From: DATLGB01 sp038258425
GTDB lineage: Bacteria > Actinomycetota > Thermoleophilia > Solirubrobacterales > Solirubrobacteraceae
Assembly (NCBI GenBank): GCA_038258425.1
Contig: JBBSPV010000009.1
Location: 1-64,000 of the forward strand
Length of the DNA: 64,000 nt
Direction: 5' to 3'
Both the position numbers and the translations under genes were made by a program. Below, in pieces: positions 33,767 to 40,050 of the stretch; position 1 is the first letter of the stretch; each line of letters starts with the position of its first letter. The notes below the pieces were generated by a model. The model had not been told where the DNA came from. It saw nothing but the letters and a program-made list of their open reading frames with translations, and searched no databases.

Positions 33767-33957
33767 GCTGGGTGGCCTCCTGGAGGCTCCGTGGTGGTCT
33801 GGACGTCCCCGTCCGCCGCGGCTCGCACGGCGGCGGCCAGCCCGATCCATCCCTGGAAGGGCAGGGCACGTCCGCGGTCGTCGCGGATCCACCCGCGGAT
33901 CGGCTCCTCGAGGGAGTCGAAGTCGCAGCGGATCCGGGGCGGCTCGGCAGGGGACAT
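33763..33957 (-). CDS. small conserved-looking protein coupled to collagen-like genes
   Basis: A 64-residue acidic protein (MSPAEPPRIRCDFDSLEEP, then IRGWIRDDRGRALPFQGWIG) with no signal or membrane helix. The stop overlaps the following collagen-like start in ATGA (33763-33766). A CAAGCT element (33969-33964) stands 6 nt before ATG 33957, so it is the first gene of a three-gene unit. The motif-like RGW-RD-GR-LPFQGW core suggests a defined small fold. Function unknown. Confidence 0.65.
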   Translation of the reverse strand: MSPAEPPRIRCDFDSLEEPIRGWIRDDRGRALPFQGWIGLAAAVRAAADGDVQTTTEPPGGHPA

Positions 33958-33993
33958 GAACCGAGCTTGCCGCCGCGCCGCGCCGGCGGCACG

Positions 33994-34021
33994 GGGGGTG
34001 CACCCCCTGTCTCACCCCCTG
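33994..34021. promoter_or_regulatory. palindrome and direct repeat between the LuxR-type gene and the collagen unit
   Basis: GGGGGTGCACCCCC (33994-34007) is a perfect 14-bp palindrome. CACCCCCTG occurs twice (34001-34009 and 34013-34021), 12 bp apart. The site lies 15 bp after the LuxR-type stop and 25 bp before the -10 candidate of the small gene. It could be the terminator of the first gene, an operator for the second, or both. Confidence 0.4.
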
Positions 34022-34035
34022 GGGTCCCAGCGGGC

Positions 34036-36813
34036 CTAGAGGACCGGCGCGAGCTCCCCGCGGGCGCGCACGCCGAGCTTGCCGTAGACCCGCGTCAGGT
34101 GGTTCTCCACCGTCTTGACCGTGACGAACAGCTCCTCAGCGATGTCGCGGTTCGTCAGACCGGAGGCCGCCATCTCGGCCACGCGCCGCTCCGAGGCCGT
34201 CAGCTCGTCGAAGCGCAGCCGCTGCGGCGGCGCCCCCGCGACCTCGAGCTCCGCGGCGACCGCCCGGCCGGTGCGCCGCATGCCCCGCTGCAGCGCGAGC
34301 TCAAGGGCCCCCTCGAGCGCCGCCCGCCCATCCCGCCGGCGCCCGGCTCGCAGCCACGCGACACCGAGATCCGCCCGGGCGCGCGCCTCCTCCGTGCCGA
34401 GGTCGGAGGCCGCGAGCGTCTCCACGGCCCGTTCGAGCAGCGGCCCCCGCCGGTCGGGAGCGGCGGCGAGCGCGACGGCGCGTTCGGCGACGCCGAGCGC
34501 CCCGGCACGGCCCCACGAGCGCGCCCAGCCGAGGTGCGCCTCGGCGAGCGCGGCGGCCTCCCCGGCGTCCGGGCCGCGGGCCAGCACCCGGGCGAGCAGG
34601 GCTCGCCAGGCCAGGGCGCGCATCGGAGCGCCCGCGGTCTCGTCCTCCCGCAGGCACTGCACGTCGTCGCGCGCGCCGCGCGCGTCCCCCTGGGCCTCGC
34701 GCAGCCGCGCCCGCGCCCACGGCACCCAGCGCATGACCGTGGGACCGCCCGGGCCATGCTCGAGGCCGCCCGCGCGCAGGGCGTCGCCGGCGCCGTCGAG
34801 GTCGCCCTGGTCGGTCAGGGCAAGGACGACGTAGGCGCCGTTGACGGCCGCCATCGCCGGCGGGATGGCGCGGGCGGCCGTGCGAGCGTCGGCCTCGGCG
34901 TCCAGCGGACGGCCCTCGTTGAGCGCGAGGACCGCGCGCGTTCCGAGCGCGCCGGCCCGGGCGAAGACCGAGCCGCGGCGGCGGCCGTCCGCGAGCGCGT
35001 GCTCGATCGTCGCCCGGGCGTCGGCGTGGGCCTCGCAGGTCAACAGCGCGTAGACCGCCATGTACCACGACAGCGCCTCCGACGTGTCGTGCTCGACGAG
35101 CCGGCCGCCGCCGAGCGCGCGCCGGGCGAGCTCCACGACGGCGTCCGGCGGCGCTCCGCGCGCGTGCTCCTCCTGCGCGAGCAGCGCCAGCACCGTCCGC
35201 TGCGCGCGCGTGTCTCCGTCCACGTCGCGGTGGCGCCGCAGGTCGAGACCGTGCTCGGCTCCCGACAGCCAGGCGAGCAGGGCGAGGTCGACCTCGAGCT
35301 GCAGCGCGTCGTCCCCGCCGGTCCCCGCCAGTGATCCGCGCACGATTTCGCGTGCGGCGACCATGCCGCGCGCCGCGAAGGCCGCGAAGGCCCGGTCGCG
35401 ATGCACGGCGAGCCGCAGGACGGGATCGTCCAGCGCCCCGAGCGCCTCGTCGAGGTGCGCGAGCCCCATCTCGAATCCGCCCCCGCGGACCTCGGCCCGG
35501 CCGAGCTCGGCCAGCACTCCGGGGCGATCGGCGGCGCCGGGGGGCTCCGCGAGCGCGCGGGTGAGGTGACCGGCGGCTGTCCGCGGGGCCCCGGTCCCGA
35601 GGTTGCGCTGCGCCGCGCGGCGCAGCAGCGCCACGCCGGCCGGGTCCCCGGCCGGCTCGGCGCTGCTGGCGTGCACGAGCAGGCGATCGTCCGCGAGGGC
35701 CTCGGCGCGAAGGACCTCGAGTGCCGCCCGGTGTCCGCGCGCGCGGTCCGAGGGCGGCGTGTCCTCGGCGATCGCGGCCCGCACGATCGGGTGCACGAGC
35801 CGCAGCGGCCGCTCCGGGGCCAGCAGGCCGGCGCCGACGAGGAGGTCCGCGGCCTGCGCCGCCGCGCCGGCCTCGAGTCCGGCGACCGCCGCCGCGTGGC
35901 GGAGCTCCCCGTCGCCGCCGAGCACGGCGAGCGCGCGGGCGAGCCGGGTCGCCGGACCGCCGAGGCGCCCGAGCCGCAGCAACAGGGCCCGCCGCACCGC
36001 CAGGGGGCCGGCGTTCTGCACCTCCGCAACGCCCACGGCCGCGGGCGCAGTATGGCCGGCGGCGAGCTCGCGAGCGAGCTCGAGGCAGAGGAACGGGTTG
36101 CCCCTGCTCGCGTGGGCGCAGGCGGCCACGAGGTCGGCGCCGGGCTCGGCGTCGCCGAAGGCGTCGGCGAGCGTGCGCGCGACGGCGACCACGCTGAACG
36201 GCTCGGGACGAACGTAGATGGGGTCCGCGGCGCCGAACAGCTGGCCCAGCAGCTCGTGGCCCGAGCCGGGCTCGTCGTCGCGCACGCCGACGACGATGGC
36301 GACCGGGAGGCCGCCGATCCGGCGCGCGAGGTAGCCGCCCGCGCGCATGGACGCCGTGTCGCCCCAGTGCGCGTCGTCGAGGCAGATCAGCAGCGGCTCG
36401 TTGGCGGCGAGGTTGGTCACCAGCCAGGCCAGGCCGTGCCAGATGTCCGGTGCCGGGTCGCGTCCCGGGCCGAGGTCGGGGGCCACGGGGCCGAGGCCGA
36501 GCACTCCGGCCGCCGCGGCCGCGGGGCCCGCCAGCAGGGCGGTGCGCTGCGGCTCGGGGGCCAGCCGCAGCGGCCGTTCGAGCAGCTGGCGGACGACGCC
36601 GTACTCGAGCTCCTGCTCCAGCACGCCGCCGCGGGCGCGCAGGACCCGCATGCCGAGCTCGCGCCCATGTGCGCAGGCGGCGTCGAGCAGCGACGTCTTG
36701 CCGATGCCGGCAGGCCCTTCGACGACGGTCAGGGACCCGTCCCCCCGGCGGCCGGCGTCGACCTGATCGCCGAGGGTGCGCAGGTCGCCCTCCCGCTCGA
36801 TCAGGTCTACCAT
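34036..36813 (-). CDS. large ATP-binding LuxR-family transcriptional regulator (LAL type)
   Basis: A 925-residue regulator. Residues 1-300 are an AAA/STAND ATPase: Walker A GPAGIGKT at 33-40 and Walker B region LLICLDDAHWGD near 150. The middle 500 residues are Ala-rich helical repeats of tetratricopeptide type. The last 65 residues are a LuxR helix-turn-helix (LTASERRVAEMAASGLTNRDIAEELF, VTVKTVENHLTRVYGKLGV). LAL proteins such as MalT bind an inducer in the helical repeats and activate transcription when loaded with ATP. The target may be the divergent esterase gene. I start at ATG 36813, 8 nt after CAGGCT (36827-36822). Confidence 0.88.
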   Translation of the reverse strand: MVDLIEREGDLRTLGDQVDAGRRGDGSLTVVEGPAGIGKTSLLDAACAHGRELGMRVLRARGGVLEQELEYGVVRQLLERPLRLAPEPQRTALLAGPAAAAAGVLGLGPVAPDLGPGRDPAPDIWHGLAWLVTNLAANEPLLICLDDAHWGDTASMRAGGYLARRIGGLPVAIVVGVRDDEPGSGHELLGQLFGAADPIYVRPEPFSVVAVARTLADAFGDAEPGADLVAACAHASRGNPFLCLELARELAAGHTAPAAVGVAEVQNAGPLAVRRALLLRLGRLGGPATRLARALAVLGGDGELRHAAAVAGLEAGAAAQAADLLVGAGLLAPERPLRLVHPIVRAAIAEDTPPSDRARGHRAALEVLRAEALADDRLLVHASSAEPAGDPAGVALLRRAAQRNLGTGAPRTAAGHLTRALAEPPGAADRPGVLAELGRAEVRGGGFEMGLAHLDEALGALDDPVLRLAVHRDRAFAAFAARGMVAAREIVRGSLAGTGGDDALQLEVDLALLAWLSGAEHGLDLRRHRDVDGDTRAQRTVLALLAQEEHARGAPPDAVVELARRALGGGRLVEHDTSEALSWYMAVYALLTCEAHADARATIEHALADGRRRGSVFARAGALGTRAVLALNEGRPLDAEADARTAARAIPPAMAAVNGAYVVLALTDQGDLDGAGDALRAGGLEHGPGGPTVMRWVPWARARLREAQGDARGARDDVQCLREDETAGAPMRALAWRALLARVLARGPDAGEAAALAEAHLGWARSWGRAGALGVAERAVALAAAPDRRGPLLERAVETLAASDLGTEEARARADLGVAWLRAGRRRDGRAALEGALELALQRGMRRTGRAVAAELEVAGAPPQRLRFDELTASERRVAEMAASGLTNRDIAEELFVTVKTVENHLTRVYGKLGVRARGELAPVL

Positions 36814-36886
36814 CCGGGCGCAGCCTGCCACACCCCGTGGTGGGGCAGGCTCGGACGTCCGTCCAGCGCCGCCTAGCCTGACCGGC

Positions 36887-37915
36887 ATGGACGCCGGCCT
36901 GCTCCGCGCCCGGGCGAGCGGGCAGCTCGCCGCCGCGCTGTGCCGGCTGCCGGCTCCGGTACTGCGCGCGGCCTGCGGCGCCCCGCCGCCCGAGGCGGCC
37001 GGCCTCGCCCCGGACGCCTGGTTGCTCGCACGCCTCTCCCGGCTCGAGGGCGACCCCGACGACGAGGTCCCCGTCGCGACCGCACGCCGCCGGGCCGACG
37101 CGCAGGGGCTGCCGCTGTCGCCGCGGCTCGCCCGTCACGTCGCCGCCGCGGACCAGACGGACGCTCCCGTGCCCGTGCGGCTCTACACGCCGGCCGCCGC
37201 GGCGGGTGCAGCCGGGCCGCTGCTCGTCTTCTTCCACGGCGGCGGCTGGGTCCAGCGCTCCGTGGACACGCACGACGCCGCGCTGCGGCTGCTCGCCGAG
37301 CGCGCGGCGGTGCGGATCGCGTCCGTGGAGTACCGGCTCGCGCCCGAGCATCCGTTCCCCGCGCCGCTGGACGACGCGCAGGCCGCCTACGCGCACATCG
37401 CGCAGCACCCGGCCGCCTACGGGGCCGAGGCCGGCCGCGTGGCCGTCGGCGGCGACTCCGCGGGCGGCAACCTCGCCGCCGTCGTGGCCCGCCTGGCCCG
37501 CGACGGCGCCGCGCCGCCGCCGTGCTTCCAGTTCCTGCTCTATCCCGTGTGCGACGTCCCGGGCGCCCACCCGTCCTACGACACCTTCGCCGACGGCTTC
37601 TCCCTGACGGCGGAGCGGATGGCGTGGTTCTTCGACGCCTACGTGCCCGACGCGTCCCTGCGCGCGGATCCGCGCGTCAGTCCCGCGCGAGCGACGGACC
37701 TCGCGGGCCTGGCCCCGGCGCACGTCACCACGGCGCTCGCCGACCCGCTGCGCGACGAGGGCGAGGCCTACGCCGCGCGCCTGCGCGAGGCCGGCGTGCC
37801 GGTCACGCTCCAGCGCCACCCGCTGCTGCACGGCTTCCTCAACCAGACCGCCGCCCGCAGCGCCCGCGAGAGCGTCCTGCAGGTCGCCGGCGTGCTGCGC
37901 CAGGCGCTGGGCTGA
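36887..37915 (+). CDS. alpha/beta hydrolase, hormone-sensitive-lipase (HSL) family esterase
   Basis: A 342-residue esterase. The oxyanion motif HGGGWVQRS and the nucleophile Ser191 in GDSAGGN are typical of the HSL family; Asp286 (ALADPL) and His315 (HPLLHGF) complete the triad. SVEYRLAPEHPFPAPLDD is the conserved strand region. It hydrolyses small carboxylic esters in the cytoplasm; no signal peptide is visible. The ATG at 36887 follows TAGCCT (36874-36879) by 7 nt. It is divergent from the LAL regulator, which is the natural candidate to control it. Confidence 0.88.
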   Translation: MDAGLLRARASGQLAAALCRLPAPVLRAACGAPPPEAAGLAPDAWLLARLSRLEGDPDDEVPVATARRRADAQGLPLSPRLARHVAAADQTDAPVPVRLYTPAAAAGAAGPLLVFFHGGGWVQRSVDTHDAALRLLAERAAVRIASVEYRLAPEHPFPAPLDDAQAAYAHIAQHPAAYGAEAGRVAVGGDSAGGNLAAVVARLARDGAAPPPCFQFLLYPVCDVPGAHPSYDTFADGFSLTAERMAWFFDAYVPDASLRADPRVSPARATDLAGLAPAHVTTALADPLRDEGEAYAARLREAGVPVTLQRHPLLHGFLNQTAARSARESVLQVAGVLRQALG

Positions 37916-37977
37916 GGGCGCGCAGCGCCAGACGCCGAACGGCGACGGCGGCTGGTGAAGGGACGGATCGGGAGCCC

Positions 37978-38103
37978 GGTCGGGTTTCGGCCGGCCCGGC
38001 GAGCTCCAGGCGGGCGCGCGGTCGGGTGTCGGCCGGCCCGGCGAGCTCCAGGCGGGCGCGCGGTCGGATCTCGGCCGGCCCGGCGAGCTCCAGTCGCGCG
38101 CTG
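37978..38103. repeat. 42-bp tandem repeat, three units
   Basis: Units start at 37978, 38020 and 38062, exactly 42 bp apart. Each has the form GGTCGG(3 variable)TCGGCCGG, then CCCGGCGAGCTCCAG. The first two units differ by one base; the third diverges at its end (CAGTCGCGCG instead of CAGGCGGGCG). The core includes the palindromes GGCCGG and GAGCTC. The array lies between two convergent genes. Confidence 0.85.
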
Positions 38104-38130
38104 GTCGCCAGGACGACCCCACCGCGACTG
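38091..38130. terminator. two-level hairpin, possible intrinsic barrier
   Basis: CAGTCGCG (38091-38098) pairs with CGCGACTG (38123-38130). Inside this loop GGTCG pairs with CGACC around CCAGGA. CAGTCGCG returns at 38161 with CTGGTCGCC following. There is no T-run, so termination is a guess; structure between convergent genes is the observation. Confidence 0.4.
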
Positions 38131-38327
38131 GCGCCCGCCGGCCGCGGGCCCCCCGAGCGTCAGTCGCGTTCTGGTCGCCCGACCCCGCCCGGCAGCGAGC
38201 ACAGCAGGACGACCACAGCGCGCCTGACGCCGGCCGGCGAGCTCCGGCAGGCGCCGGCTCACGTCCCGCCCTGGGCGGTTGCCGTTCGCCCCGAGGCCCG
38301 CGCGGACGGCGGCCGGTTTCACGCCCT

Positions 38328-39932
38328 TCACTCCGCCGACATGCCTGGCGCCACGCCGACCTCGACGAGCCGGGGGCCGTCGGTGGCGAGGGCGTCGGCG
38401 AGGGCCGGGCGCAGCGCGTCGAGGCCCTCCACAGCGGCGGCGGGGACGCCGTAGGCCTGGGCCAGCGCGGCGGTGTCGAGGGCGGGCAGGTCGAGGCCCG
38501 GGACGCCGGCCGACCCCGTGAGCTGGCCGAACCACTTGAGGATCGCGTACTCCGCGTTGCGCAGGACGAGGAAGGTGACGGGGATCCGGTAGGCCGCGGC
38601 GGTCCACAGCCCGGTGATCGCGTACTGGGCCGAGCCCTCGCCGAGCACGCAGACCACGGGCCGGGAAGGCTCGGCGAGCTGGACGCCGAGCGCGGCGGCG
38701 AGCCCGAAGCCGAGACCGCCCGCCGCGCCGAAGTAGTAGGACCCGGGCCGCGCCAGGCGCAGCCGGTTGCGCAGCGCCATCGTGCTCGAGGGCGACTCGA
38801 GCACGAGGATCGCGTCCTCGGGCATGAGCTCGGCGAGCACCCCGTGCACGGCGCCGGCGTCGAGCGGGTCGGCGTCCTCGATCGCCGGCGGCGGGTCCCG
38901 CGGCGCGGGCGCGACCCGGTCCTCCGGCACCGGGCCGAGCTCGGCGAGCAGCGCCTCCAGCGTCAGGCGTACGTCGGCGACGATCGCCTCGCCCATCGGC
39001 GCCCGCGCCGCCTCGTCCGGGTCGCTCGTGATGGCGACGAGCTCACAGCCCTGCGGCAGCGCCGGCCCCGGGACGTAGGGGTAGTACGGGAACACGGAGG
39101 AGCCCACCACGAGCACGAGGTCGTGGCCCTCGAGCGCCTGGCCGGCCGGCCCGATGGCCGGCGGCAGCGGCCCGCGGAAGTGCGGGTGGTCCTCGGGGAA
39201 GCCGAGCCGGCCGCCCCCGGGCGCCGGCGTCGCCCACACGCCGAGCCGCTGACGCTCCGCGAGCTGCACGCCGAGCTCCCACGCGCCCGAGGCGTCGACG
39301 TCCGGACCGGCCACCATGACCGGACTGCGCGCCGCCTCGAGCCGGCGCGCGAGCGCCCGGACCGTCTCGGCGTCCGCAGCGGCGCGGCCACCGACGCGCC
39401 GGGCCACGGTCAGCGCCGTCTGGGCCGGATCGGCCGCCACGTCCCAGTCGTCCATCGGCACGGACACGAAGGCCGGGCCGCGCGGCGGCAGCGAGGCGAG
39501 GTGGATCGCGCGCCCGAGCGCCGCCGGCACGTCCTCGGCGCGCGGCGGCTCGAAGGCCCACTTCACGTAGGGGTGCGGGACCCGGATCGCGTCGCGATGG
39601 GTGAGGTTGGCCTGCATGGTCATGTGCGGCCGCACCTGCTGGCCGGCCGTCACGAGCAGCGGGGCCTTGTTGGCCTGGGCGTTGAACAGCGCGCCCATGG
39701 CGTTGCCGAGGCCCGGGGCGGTGTGGAGGTTGGCGTGCGCGACGCGGCCGCTGGCCTGCGCGAAACCGTCCGCCATCCCGACCACGACCGCCTCCTGCAG
39801 CCCGAGCACGTAGGTGAAGTCGGCCGGCAGGTCCGCGAGCATCGGCAGCTCCGTCGAGCCGGGATTGCCGAAGACGTGGGTCATGCCGTGCTCGCGCAGC
39901 AGCTCGAGCGCGGCCTCGCGGACCGTGGCCAT
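38328..39932 (-). CDS. thiamine-diphosphate enzyme, benzoylformate-decarboxylase-like
   Basis: A 534-residue ThDP enzyme that follows benzoylformate decarboxylase (MdlC) closely along its length. Ser26 (GNPGSTELP), Glu47 (LQEA) and His70 (NLHTA) are in place at the same numbers. Where I recall the MdlC catalytic His (FRYHQYDPG) this protein has FPYYPYVPG. The metal site reads GEGSAQY instead of GDGS, and NAEYAILKWF instead of NNGTY. So it likely decarboxylates a 2-oxo acid, but benzoylformate itself is doubtful. The ATG at 39932 is 7 nt after CAGGCT (39945-39940). Confidence 0.8.
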   Translation of the reverse strand: MATVREAALELLREHGMTHVFGNPGSTELPMLADLPADFTYVLGLQEAVVVGMADGFAQASGRVAHANLHTAPGLGNAMGALFNAQANKAPLLVTAGQQVRPHMTMQANLTHRDAIRVPHPYVKWAFEPPRAEDVPAALGRAIHLASLPPRGPAFVSVPMDDWDVAADPAQTALTVARRVGGRAAADAETVRALARRLEAARSPVMVAGPDVDASGAWELGVQLAERQRLGVWATPAPGGGRLGFPEDHPHFRGPLPPAIGPAGQALEGHDLVLVVGSSVFPYYPYVPGPALPQGCELVAITSDPDEAARAPMGEAIVADVRLTLEALLAELGPVPEDRVAPAPRDPPPAIEDADPLDAGAVHGVLAELMPEDAILVLESPSSTMALRNRLRLARPGSYYFGAAGGLGFGLAAALGVQLAEPSRPVVCVLGEGSAQYAITGLWTAAAYRIPVTFLVLRNAEYAILKWFGQLTGSAGVPGLDLPALDTAALAQAYGVPAAAVEGLDALRPALADALATDGPRLVEVGVAPGMSAE

Positions 39933-40050
39933 GGCCCGCAGCCTGTCACGTCGCGGCGAACTCCGGGTCCTCGCGCTTCGTGACGGAGACGACCGTCCTC
40001 CGGACGGCGGCGCGCCGGATCCACGACCGGCCTGCCAACATCCCCGCCAG

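Larger units (their letters stand above)
37916..38327. other. 412-bp non-coding gap with repeats between convergent genes
   Basis: Frames in this stretch are open, but they are low-complexity translations of a GC-rich repeat (GRAVG-RPARRAP type), so I do not call a gene. The region contains the 42-bp tandem array (37978-38103), a two-level hairpin (38091-38130), a second copy of its left half (38161-38180) and a further diverged GGCCGGCGAGCTCC at about 38232. Confidence 0.6.

Noticed and set aside
37978..38103. CRISPR array
   Set aside because: Units are contiguous with no variable spacers, and no cas genes are present.
34301..38122. 1273-codon minus-strand open frame that reads the 42-bp repeat as WSSPGRP units
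   Set aside because: Overlaps the LAL regulator in another frame and is antisense to the esterase; the repeat peptide is a by-product of period 42.
37955..38227. 90-codon plus-strand frame with repeated RPARRAPGGRAVG
   Set aside because: Low-complexity, only produced by the DNA repeat; no start signal or export signal.
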